Positions 52,437 to 61,800 of a stretch of 64,000 bases of DNA are shown here, one piece after another. The notes under the pieces are model-generated. The model saw only the letters and a list, made by a program, of their open reading frames with translations. It ran no database searches and had not been told where the DNA came from. The position numbers and the translations under genes are program-made. Location: assembly GCA_947471745.1 (NCBI GenBank), contig CANJKZ010000015.1:69501-133500 (forward strand). The letters run 5' to 3'. Each line of letters starts with the position of its first letter. Position 1 is the first letter of the stretch. Origin of the DNA: Closterium sp. Naga37s-1. Its lineage: Eukaryota; Streptophyta; Zygnematophyceae; Desmidiales; Closteriaceae.

Positions 52437-52637
52437 TACCCCTTAGAGTACATGGCTAGCTAGGTCGATTCGAATTCCTCTGTACTCTTATTTATATCCC
52501 TTGTACTTGCATGTGTTAATCATCTCAAGCATTTACATTCACTCTGCTATTGCGGTCAAGGGCCCACCACCACTAAATCTGTAGTGTGCGAACCTTCTCG
52601 AGGTGATCCTGAGTTCGATCAACATCTGATCGCAACA
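52437..52637 (+). repeat. C5 3' LTR, right part
   Basis: 201 bp from TACCCCTTAGAGTACATGG to ATCGCAACA. Completes the split LTR; the host sequence ATAATG follows. Confidence 0.9.
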
Positions 52638-52761
52638 ATAATGTTATCCTTAGAGTAAATTCTGCACAATATTCAGCCCAGTTTCCTGTTCTGTTCCTTT
52701 TGGTGCACATTATCTGGCACCAAGAAAATGTAATATATAATAGGCATTTTCTATGTGTAAG

Positions 52762-53087
52762 TGTTACGGATGCAATGGATCGAGGTAGCGAGGATTGCAC
52801 TAAGGTGTCAAACGAGTACAAAATGTGAGCGAAGGCATGAGCGAACATTTATACGCGAAACATGCACACGGTAACGCGGTGCGTGCGAGCTAGCTAGTGC
52901 TACGCTGGCAGCGAGGCTCGGGCTAGTCCCGAAGCGTAGGCCGACACGGCTGGGCCAGCAGTGCGTGGTTTGGCAAAACAGTGCGCGCGAAGTTGGCGAA
53001 GTCCCGTTAGCTGTAACGGGCGAACAACGGCAGTGCTGTACGCGATGTAGCCAGACTCCGTAAGGAATGCCGAGAAAATTCCTTACA
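52762..53087 (-). repeat. G2 3' LTR
   Basis: 326 bp, plus strand TGTTACGGATGC to AATTCCTTACA. Confidence 0.94.
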
Positions 53088-53104
53088 CTACCCCCCCCCT
53101 CAAG
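53088..53104 (-). other. G2 polypurine tract
   Basis: Minus strand CTTGAGGGGGGGGGTAG abuts the 3' LTR, where plus-strand DNA synthesis would be primed. Confidence 0.75.
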
Positions 53105-53116
53105 AAGCCCCCTCCG

Positions 53117-55044
53117 CTACGCGAGTGCGTGTATATCGCGGAATCCCCGGCTCCTCAGGTACACTTGCAGGGCAGGGTGGTTTTCCATGTTGGCCAGGGG
53201 CACCCAGCTATCCTCAGTTGGCGTGCGATCCTTCCAGCGAACGAGGAATTCAATCCTCTTGATACCCGTGGGGTGTCGAATCCGATGGCTCAGGATTTTT
53301 TCGGGCGCGATGATCGGCTCCGATGCAGGGCGAGTCATGGATGGCGGGCGGTGGCGAGGCAATTGGCTTGTGGTTGGGATGTATGGGCGAAGCAAGCTGA
53401 CGTGGAACGAAGGGCTGATGTACCAGTCGGTCGGTAACAGTAGGTGCGCGGTTACTGGTGTGATCATGTGGCTGATTTGGAATGGTCCACAGTAGCGCGG
53501 TCGAAGTTTTGGTACGTCGGGCAGTCGCAGATTTTGCGTGTCGAGCAGTACGTAGTCTCCGGACTGATACGTGACGGGGCGGCGGTGGCGGTCAGCGTTG
53601 CACTTAGCGATGACGTTGGCTTTTTTAATTGCCTCTGCGGCTCTGGTGCGGGCAGCTTGCAGTATTTCGGCGAATTGTTGTGCACGTGGCGTTGGGTTGT
53701 CCGGACTCGGCGTCATGGGCACTGTGGGGTTTTGCCCGTAGTTCAGGTAAAAGGGGGACTGCTGCGTCGTCGCTGACGTGGCATTGTTGTACGCGAACTC
53801 GATCAGCGGTAGCTGCTGCTCCCAAGTCGTGGGGTCGTCGCACGTGGCACGAATCAACTGTTCCATTGTCTGATTCGTCCGCTCCGTTTGGCCGTCGGTC
53901 TCGGGGTGGTACGACGAACTGAACTGTAGCCTGGTCCCGAACTGCTCCCAGAGGTTCTTCCAGAAGTTGCTGGTGAACTTCGTGTCCCTGTCGCTGATAA
54001 TTGCTGCTGGTATCCCGTGCAGGCGAACAACGGCTGCGATGAACAGACGAGCGGTTTCCTCGGCTGAGATCGACTTTTTGCACGCAGCGAAGTGTGCCAT
54101 CTTCGTCAACCTGTCAACGACGACCATCACCGCGTCGTTACCCCCAGGGTTCGAAGGTAACCCTGTGACGAAGTCCATGGTAACCTGCTGCCAGGCGCGC
54201 TCGGGCGGTGGTATCGGCTGCAATTGACCCGCCTTCCGCTTCCTCGAGCTCTTCATCACCTGACACGTGGGGCACGAGCCCACGTGCTGCTGTACGTCGG
54301 TCAACAGCTCCGGCCAGTAATAATACCGCTGCAGTTGCTGTCGCGTTTTTTCTACCCCAAAATGTCCCGAGGTAATTTCGTCGTGTGCCTCCTGCAGTAG
54401 CAGCTCCCTCAGTAGTGAGTACGCGAGTACCCAGATGCGGTTGGTGCCTGTTTTTACGTAATAAACTCCTTTAGCTTCTGCCAGTTGCTGTGAGTTGCCG
54501 GTCGTGAAAAATGGGTCGGTGCGGTATCCGTGGGTGAATAGGCCTGTTAAAAGCGGATTGGTCTGGGCGAGTAGGATGGCGTGGAGTTGGGCGGTAGGGC
54601 GGGTGAGTGTGTCGGCGATGTTGGATGCGCCTTTCTTGTACGTAACTGTGTAGTGGAAGTTGGACTCGAGATAGTCCAACCAGCGGATCTGTCGCGGATT
54701 GAGATTTGGTTGGGCGCGTAGGTACTGTAGTGATCTGTGGTCGGTCCGTACTGTCACGTCGGCGCCAGTCAGGTAACACCGCCAAACCTTGAACGCGTGC
54801 ACGATCGCCAGCATCTCGCGGTCGTGTATCGGGTAGTTGCGCTCGGGCGGGTGCAGCTTGCGGGACTCGTACGCGATTGGCTGGAGGCCGTTTCCGAAAT
54901 CCTGCAACAGTACTGCACCCACAGCGATGTCACTTGCGTCGGTGACGAGCTCGAACGGTCGGTGCGGATCTGCGATGTGAAGCACGGGCGGCGAGCACAA
55001 AATTTTCTTGAGGGCCGAGAAGGCAGCTTGCTCTTTCTCCCCCG
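53117..55044 (-). CDS. G2 RNase H, integrase and chromodomain
   Basis: Frame continuing pol after the break near 55043. RNase H: ELVTDASDIAVGAVLLQ, DREMLAIVHAFKVWRCYL and VRTDHRSLQYL. Integrase: zinc motif with HDEITSGHFGVEKTRQQL and CPTCQ (HHCC), core TMDFVTGLPS, IISDRDTKFTSNFWKNLW and YHPETDGQTERTNQTMEQL (DDE present). After the integrase C-terminus (LLRPYIPTTSQ) a chromodomain lies at about 53320-53135: EKILSHRI, EFLVRWKDRTPTEDSWVP and ALQVYLRS. In chromoviruses this domain directs integration to marked chromatin. No internal stop is seen. Confidence 0.93.
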
Positions 55045-56562
55045 CTTCGCCATGTCGGGGACGAACCGGCGCACGTAGTTGACGAACCCCAAAAAACTCT
55101 GCAACTCGGTCAAGTTGGTCGGCGCGTGCCACGCTTGAATCGTCGCAATTTTCTTCGGGTCTATTTCCACTCCTGCAGCTGAAATAACGTGTCCCAAAAA
55201 TTCCAGGCGGTCCTGTAAAAACTCACACTTAGACGCTTTTGTCAGTAGGCGGTTCTCACTCAGTATTTTAAAAACTGCTTCGATGTCCTGTAGGTGCTGT
55301 GCTCTGTCAGGGCTGTAAATCAGTATGTCGTCCAGGTATACTATGACGCACTTATCTAAGAGTGGGCGGAAAGCTTCGTTCATGGTCATTTGGAAAGTGG
55401 CGGGGGCGTTGGTCAGTCCGAAGGGCATGACGGTGTATTCGAAGGATCCGTAGCGTGTGCGAAATGCGGTCTTAGGGCAGTCAGGTGGATTGACGCGAAT
55501 CTGGTGGTAACCCCCTCGGAGGTCGATTTTCGAGAAAACCCGGGCTGTGCGCAGTTGATCGATCAGTTCGTCGGCTCGTGGGATGGGGTAACGGGATTTG
55601 ATGGTAACCCTGTTCAGTGCTCTGTAATCTATGCACATGCGAAATCCCCCGTCTTTTTTCGGTGTGAACAGTATCGGTGCTGCGAAGGGCGACGAACTAG
55701 GGCGAATGAATTCCTTCTCGAGCAGATAATCGAGCTGCTTCCTCAGTTCGTCCAGTTCGGGCTGGGTCAGTCGGAACTGTCGCTGTACTGTTGGCTGTGC
55801 CCCCGGTTCTAACTCTATCCTGTGGTCGTGCGGTCGCTGAGGTGGCAGTCCCGTCGGTAAATCGTCCGGGAAAATGTCGCTGTACTGCTTCAACAGTGCT
55901 GCCAGGTCACTCGGTACGTCGGCCAGCAGTTTCTGTAAATCCCCTCCTTTGTCTGCTGCCTCGGCTTCCCGAATGTCAACCGCATACACGTCAGCTCCTG
56001 CCGCTACGGCGCGCTTCATTGTGATCGCGTTGACACGCACCGACGAAGACTCAGGCGAGCCCCAGCGAGGCAAGGCGATGTTGTTACCGTTCACTCGCAC
56101 GGTGCAGTCACCCGTCGTCCAGTCGATTCGCGGATTGTGACGTCGCAACCAATCCCGACCGAGTAAAATGTCGAGGGTCGTCGCGAGCATTTCCTGGCTA
56201 AACGTGAAGTTACCCCCGCATCGAATCCGAACCCGGTCTACGCGTTCCCGTATCGCCAGCGGCGTGCCGTCAACCAGTCGTGCATCAATCTCAGGTAAGC
56301 ATTTGTCCAGTGGCAGTTTCAGCTTCCGTGCCATGGCAGTGTTGATGAGGCTGTGGCTGGCTCCCCCGTCTACGAAGATCTTAACTAAGTCCGTCCCGAT
56401 TTTCCCACTAAGCAGTATGGGGCTGTCTACCGTAGTACCCTCCTTATTCGGTCGGGTGTGGTCGATTGCGTGAACCGGCACAATCACTTGGTGAGGGTCG
56501 GTTGGGTCGGGCGAGTGGTGTGACCTGTCAGTAGAGGGCCCGTCTGCTACTGACTTCCAGCG
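54769..56562 (-). pseudogene. G2 protease and reverse transcriptase (pol, first part)
   Basis: Reads in the -1 frame relative to gag, open from the slippery site at 56562-56568. Protease motif KIFVDGGASHSLI (about 56380) has DGG in place of D(S/T)G. RT: FRLTQPELDELRKQL, PILFTPKKDGGFRMCIDYR, KIDLRGGYHQIRV, MPFGLTNAPATFQMTMNEA, active site IVYLDDILIYS (about 55340) and LEFLGHVISAAGVEIDPKK. After RRFVPDMAKRG (about 55045) the frame is lost. The next frame resumes at GEKEQAAFSALKK, so roughly 15 connecting residues are missing. A small deletion not divisible by three is the simplest explanation. Codons after about 55040 in this frame are spurious. Confidence 0.9.
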
Positions 56563-56568
56563 TTTCCC
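56527..56568 (-). promoter_or_regulatory. G2 gag-pol -1 ribosomal frameshift signal
   Basis: On the minus strand the heptamer GGGAAAC (56568-56562) sits in gag phase as xxG GGA AAC, four codons before the gag stop (56547-56549). A 7-nt spacer follows. Then an 8-bp perfect stem GTCAGTAG/CTACTGAC (56554-56547 with 56534-56527) encloses a 12-nt loop containing GGGCCC. The gag stop codon lies in the stem. After -1 slippage the frame is open into protease. This is the X XXY YYZ plus hairpin layout known from retroviral gag-pro junctions. Confidence 0.8.
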
Positions 56569-57719
56569 TGCTGCTTGGTCTGTTTCTGCTGCTCAGCTTC
56601 CCCCTTTCCCTTAGCGTTTTCCGGGCATTCGCTCTTGCGGTGTCCCGGCCGATTGCACGCGAAGCAGCGCCCTTTGAACGGTGCGGCAGCGGCATTCGCG
56701 GCGACGGCACGTATCGTAGCGCCCTCGTTCTTCCCACGAGACCGATGTCCCCAGTTGCTGCTACTGCTGTAGGACCCCGGTCTCGGTCGGCGGAAGAAGT
56801 CGAGCTTCTCCGCCATAGCGAGAATCTCATGAAAATCGGTGACGCCGCGAAGCTGAATTTCTTGAGCGATGTCGTGCTTCAGGCCGCCGATGTAGCGGTC
56901 GACGCGCTCGCTCTCATGCATGTAGCCCACTTGCTCGCATAGCGCCAGAAACCCGCTGGTGTAGTCCTGGACGGAACCGAGTTGGCGCCAACTGCGGAGC
57001 TTCTGTCGCGCCGCGATCGAAGCCGCAATTGGCTCAAATCGAGCGCGCAGACCTGCGCACCACGCGTCCCACGTGCGATATTGGGGCACCTCCACGAAAT
57101 ACGACGGCGCCCAGGGTCCGGTTTGTCCTTCCCGTGTCGGTAGAGTCGCGTAGTCATTCGACTTCGTGACGATGACGCGCCACCAGTCCATGGCGGGTCC
57201 TCGCAGCAGCGACACGGCGTAGCGAATTTTCGCCGTATCCTCCGAGACGTAGTTGGCGTCGAAAAACACGTTCATCGTGAACAACCACGCCTGAACGGTA
57301 GGACCACCCCGTTGACTCGGGTCAAAGCATGGCGGACGCTGCGGCTTCAGCGGCATCGGTGACGGCAGTTCCGAATCGTGGGTCGGTGCCGAAATCGTGA
57401 CGCGAGGCTGACTTGGGGCCGCATTCGTCGCTTCGGGGTGTGTCGTGCCGTGGTCGTCGTCTTCGTCGTGGCGGACGACGCCATCACTAGCCGCGCTCGC
57501 GGGTCGCCCCACACTTCCATGCTGCGATGTCTGTGGTGCGGGCGGTGCCGGAGTGCCAGGTGCTTGAGATTGTGCTTGTTGTGCCCGTGTGAGGTCGTTT
57601 TGCAGGGACGATCGTTCTGCCGTCAGCGTCGCGATTTCTTCGGAGCTCTCGTGAAGTTGTCGCAACAGATCGTTCAGACGGTCCTGCGTGAGGGTGGTGA
57701 CGTCGATATGCTCAGCCAT
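56547..57719 (-). CDS. G2 gag
   Basis: 390 codons, MAEHIDVTTLTQDRLNDLL at the start. Residues 10-50 are a coiled-coil-like helix (LHESSEEIATLTAERSSLQN). A variable Pro/Ala/Ser linker follows, then the gypsy capsid domain (about 125-305: VQAWLFTMNVFFDANYV, YAVSLLRGPAMDWWRV, FLALCEQVGYMHESERVDRY, GLKHDIAQEIQLRG). One zinc knuckle CFACNRPGHRKSEC is at about 351-364, and the tail is Gln/Lys-rich. No internal stops. The gag stop is bypassed by -1 frameshifting to make gag-pol. Confidence 0.93.
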   Translation of the reverse strand: MAEHIDVTTLTQDRLNDLLRQLHESSEEIATLTAERSSLQNDLTRAQQAQSQAPGTPAPPAPQTSQHGSVGRPASAASDGVVRHDEDDDHGTTHPEATNAAPSQPRVTISAPTHDSELPSPMPLKPQRPPCFDPSQRGGPTVQAWLFTMNVFFDANYVSEDTAKIRYAVSLLRGPAMDWWRVIVTKSNDYATLPTREGQTGPWAPSYFVEVPQYRTWDAWCAGLRARFEPIAASIAARQKLRSWRQLGSVQDYTSGFLALCEQVGYMHESERVDRYIGGLKHDIAQEIQLRGVTDFHEILAMAEKLDFFRRPRPGSYSSSSNWGHRSRGKNEGATIRAVAANAAAAPFKGRCFACNRPGHRKSECPENAKGKGEAEQQKQTKQQGNAGSQ

Positions 57720-57886
57720 GGCGAAGGGCGTCGGCTCGTCTTAGTCTAGGCGCAGTCGTGGCTGCACGCGTTTACGAGAGAACGCGATGACAGCGGCTCC
57801 TAGGGGCTAAGGTACGTGAGTCCCTTCGAGTGAAAAATCAAAAGTTGATTTCCTGGGGTGCGGAGATGCGCGGTCCGAAAAGGAAA

Positions 57887-57904
57887 GAGGCTCTGAATAC
57901 CAAG
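57887..57904 (-). other. G2 primer-binding site
   Basis: Minus strand CTTGGTATTCAGAGCCTC after the 5' LTR; TGGTATTCAGAGCC begins two bases from the LTR end, a tRNA-Met-like match with one extra base. Confidence 0.65.
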
Positions 57905-58230
57905 TGTTACGGGTGCAATGGATCGAGGTAGCGAGGATTGCACTAAGGTGTCAAACGAGTACAAAATGTGAGCGAAGGCATGAGCGAACATTTATACGCG
58001 AAACATGCAAACGGTAACGCGGTGCGTGCGAGCTAGCTAGTGCTACGCTGGCAGCGAGGCTCGGGCTAGTCCTGAAGCGTAGGCCGACACGGCTGGGCCA
58101 GCAGTGCGTGGTTTGGCAAAACAGTGCGCGCGAAGTTGGCGAAGTCCCGTTAGCTGTAACGGGCGAACAACGGCAGTGCTGTACGCGATGTAGCCAGACT
58201 CCGTAAGGAATGCCGAGAAAATTCCTTACA
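57905..58230 (-). repeat. G2 5' LTR
   Basis: 326 bp, three differences from the 3' LTR; followed by the TSD GTAAG. Confidence 0.94.
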
Positions 58231-58235
58231 GTAAG

Positions 58236-58825
58236 CAAGAAGTGCACTCTGGCATTTCATATCCATTTCATGTTGAGCTTTCAAGGCTGTCCCGATTATG
58301 CAGGCAGGTGCACGAAAGCACATTCTGCACGACACGCCTCCCAAAAATTCGACATTTCGAATTGCGATTATTTGGCGGGGCTGCTTTGCCTCCGAATCCC
58401 CAGCGCTCCTGCCACGACAACCCAACCAGCCCAAGACCGCTCTGCCCAAGCGCAGCTCCTCCGCTCCATCCTCCTCTCGCGCCGCGCCCAACCGTCCGCG
58501 TTGTTGGCGGCGGCGGGGAATTTCACTCTTTCGAAAACCTCTCTGCTTCAGCTCCCCATTTCCAGCAGCATTGGACAGCCCATGCATGTTTCTCCTACTG
58601 CCCGCTCAGGTGCGAAACTCTCAAGAGCAGCATCTTCACGACCAACATCCATCCAGTGCAGGCACTTGCAATCACACACCATCACATAATGGCTGCCCAT
58701 ATGCTTTCACCTGGCGCTTGTTTCATCTCACACTAGTCAGTCCCAGCCAGAAGTAGCCTCCGTGATTCTTAGCCGATGCTGTGGAGAATCCGAAGCTTGC
58801 AGAGTGCTTTTTAGGGTAGGGAAAG
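58236..58825. other. Upstream flank of the RIF1-like gene
   Basis: About 590 bp between the G2 TSD and the proposed start codon. It has CT-rich runs and open frames in more than one phase, none with family resemblance. It probably holds the promoter and 5' untranslated region. No TATA box at a convincing position was seen. Confidence 0.4.
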
Positions 58826-61800
58826 ATGGTGGTGGAGCTAGTGGAGTTACAGAATGGCGACGTCACGCCATCGTACCTCCAGGAGTTGCTGGCGCTGCTG
58901 CGATCGTCGCAGCACCAACAGCGCACTCAAGGCTACACCAAGTGAGTGCTAGTCAGCGCTTCTGTGAGTTCTTGTCCATGACTGATCTTTCCGGAAGCTC
59001 GTGCTTCTCGCGCGCGGTGTTCTCAGATGCACGCATCATGCGCGTCTCCTCTCTCTTGTGCCCTCGCCACGCCAGACTGCTTCATCTTCAGATGCAGAGC
59101 GACGGCGGCGGCGACGGGACAGCCGCCGAGATGCTCCAGCAACACCTGGCGGCGCTGCTCGCGGTGCTGCGACCCGACATCCTCTCCACCGCCACCGACA
59201 TGTACGCCACCTCCCCCTCTCCCTCCCTCTCGCTCCAGCCCGTTCCACTCCTGCTTGATGCTACTTTTTCTTGCGTCCATGTCCCGCTTATCTACGCCCA
59301 CGTGGCTGTTAATATTCTTCCCGGTCGATCAATTTTGAGGCGGAGCTACTCACGCAGTAGGGGGAAGCAGTCCAGTCGACAAGGCTCGACTCAACGCGAT
59401 GCGCACGAACCGCCTGTCCTTAGTCAGGGCCTCGAACCAATAGCAGTATCAGAAGCTGTAGAAACAAAGAGGCCTGGTCGTGGGATTGCCACGTGGCGCG
59501 ATCAGCGTCCTGGAGTTAGGGTTGCTGTGCGCACTCGCGCGCTCGCGTAGCCCCTCCGCAACGGTCATAGCTGCTTCGCCGCATCTTTAGATCCCTCGTC
59601 TCTTGGCCCTCGCTCGCCCAGTCGGCGGCACCGTCGACGTCCTCATGTCGTTGAAATCCATCCTCCTGACCCCCCCCCCGCTTCCCCTCCCTCGTGCGGC
59701 TCTCTGACCGCCATGCGCGCGACGGCAGATGCGTGTACGCCATGAAGTGCGCCGCCTTTTTCCTGCACCACCCCGTTTTCGCCAACCACGCCTCCGGTAA
59801 GCCTCCACCGCCTCCACTCCTCTCCCGCCCTTCCATCCGCCCAACACCAGCGGGAGTGTTCATCTCGCGCGTGTCCCCTCGTTCGTCTCCCGTATCTCTG
59901 CCCTCGTGTCGTCGCGTTCCGCCCATCGCGAGGCACGGTGTGGCGGATGCATGACGGTTAGGCAGGAAATTAAGCGATAAAAATCTGTGTGTTGGTGCGC
60001 GCAGACGCGGATGTGAGCGGCACAATGAAGGCCATACTCCAAGCGATCATGACCACCAACGATAAGGTCAGTGCCTTGACCCATCCCTTCTGCCTTGGCT
60101 TCTGCGCGCTGCTTGTTTCCTCGACGTTTCTCATGCCGCTCCCTCCCATTCCGCCCGTCCCACGCGGCACGTGGCAGGTGGTGTGCAATCTGGCAGTGTG
60201 GTGCGTGTCGCAGCAGAACGTGCGCGCGCCGCTGTTGGCGCAGCTTCTGCCGTCCGTGCTGCGCGCGTTGGTGCACGCCGTCGTCAACCCCATGGCGTCG
60301 CACGCCATCTCCTGCGAGGCCTGCAAGGTACGCTCCCTGCCGCTCCTTGCCCTCGCACCCATCGCACTCGCGCCCTGCGAGCACACTTGTCGTCGACCGG
60401 CACTCGCACATTCGCCGCGCCTCCTTCCAGTCGCCATGGCTAGCAACGCCCGCCTCATATCACACAAGGTTGCCCCCAAGGCGTTCGTATACATCTCTGC
60501 TGCCTGTCGCGCAGATTGCCGCCTCACCGCCATGCCCTCCCCCTCTCGCTCTCCCCATGTCTCGCGCGTCCTGCAGGCCGTGCGCGTGCTGGCCCTGCAG
60601 CTTCCGCAGGAGATGAGGCAGCACGCGCACGTGTGGGCCGTGCCCATGTGGCGGCGCCTGCTCGTCGCCTCGCACCGCAAGGAGCGCGACCTCATCCACG
60701 CCACGCTCTCGCTCGCCGCCACGCGCCGCGTGCTGCTGCCGCCCTCGCCGCTTGTCACCAAGGTGCGCCGTCCCCCGCGCACTACCCTCCCGTTCCCTCT
60801 CCCGTCCAGGTCAATCCGTGCTGATTGTAATGCGTGGAGCCGAAACTTAACTCGTCACTGTTGCTGCTGGTGTGGATGCGGGTGCGGGTGTGCCTGTGGG
60901 TGCGGGGAGTGCAGGCGATGGTGGAGGAGGTGAAGGGCGGCGCGGTGCAGCGCATGGACGCGATGCTGGGCGACGTGCAGCACATGCCGCTCGTCGTGCT
61001 CGCGTGGGCGTGGCTCGTCCGCCTCACGGGCGGCTCGCTGGCGGAGAAGGGCAGCACGGCGCTCGCCAACGCGCTGCTCAAGGTGCCGGAGCGCACCTTC
61101 ATGGCGCCCGACGCCGCCGTGCGCGCCGAGACGCACATGGCGTGGCAGTCGCTCATCGACGCCTTCGCGCCCGCCATCCCTATCGCTGATGCGCCGCTCG
61201 CTGCTGCTGCGCTCGAAGGGGGCAAGCGGAGCATCGCGTCGCGTTCGCCCACTCACAGTGCGTGCTGCTTCATCCCATACCCGTACCATCTCGCCCGTCC
61301 CTGTCTTGTCCTCGCGCGCGTACCATCGCCGCTCTTCCCTGGTTCTTTTTTTCCCATTCTCTCCATAACCTGCACCTCTGCTCCCCTCTCCCCGCGCTCC
61401 CCAGAGTCCCCAGGCACCACGCCCTTCCAGCGCGGTCGAGGCGCGATGGTGGCAGCGCCCTCGCCGAAGCGCCTCACGCTGCTCATGGCTCCGCTCATCA
61501 CCACCGCAGCGCACGAGGCCGATTCGGCGGTGCGCGGCGCCGCTCTTCACTCGTGGTGCCACCTGCTGGGGTCGCTGGGCCCCTGGGCATCGTCCGCCGC
61601 CGTCTTCTCCGCCGCCGCCACCCCCATGCTGCGCATCGTGCTCCGCCGCGGGCCCTACCGCCCGGCACAGGGCGCGGAGTCGCTGGTGGGGGAGGCGCAG
61701 GCGTGGGAATGGGCGGGGTGCCTGAAGCTGCTAGAGGGCTTCGTCGCCACCACAGGCGCAGGCGCAGCTGGGGACGAGGAAGTGGGACTGTCCGGAGCGG

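Larger units (their letters stand above)
38905..52637 (+). mobile_element. Ty1/copia element C5 (long-LTR lineage), host of C6
   Basis: 5' LTR 38905-39342 (438 bp). The 3' LTR is split by C6 into 45251-45488 and 52437-52637. The LTRs differ at about nine sites plus an indel (about 2%). Primer-binding site is TGGTATGAGAGC; polypurine tract GAAGGGGAG precedes 45251. Internal gag and pol are recognisable but carry several frameshifts and stops. Right flank ATAAT compares with left AAAAC (or ATAAC left of D). Related to C1 by LTR length, primer site and protein sequence. Confidence 0.9.
52762..58230 (-). mobile_element. Ty3/gypsy chromovirus G2
   Basis: 5.47-kb element with 326-bp LTRs (52762-53087, 57905-58230) that differ at three positions (about 1%). 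TSD is GTAAG (52757-52761 and 58231-58235). Gag (56547-57719) and pol lie on the minus strand. Pol follows gag in the -1 frame through a frameshift signal, and is broken once near 55043. A chromodomain at the end of integrase places it among chromoviruses. Primer site is TGGTATTCAGAGCC; polypurine tract GAGGGGGGGGGTAG (minus strand) precedes the 3' LTR. It lies about 590 bp upstream of the RIF1-like start codon, in the opposite orientation. Confidence 0.95.

Noticed and set aside
53444..53776. Plus-strand frames within G2
   Set aside because: Antisense shadows of the integrase frame.
58210..58756. Three overlapping frames (145-165 codons) upstream of the RIF1-like gene
   Set aside because: No recognisable motif, overlapping phases, and partly inside the G2 LTR; more likely 5' flank.
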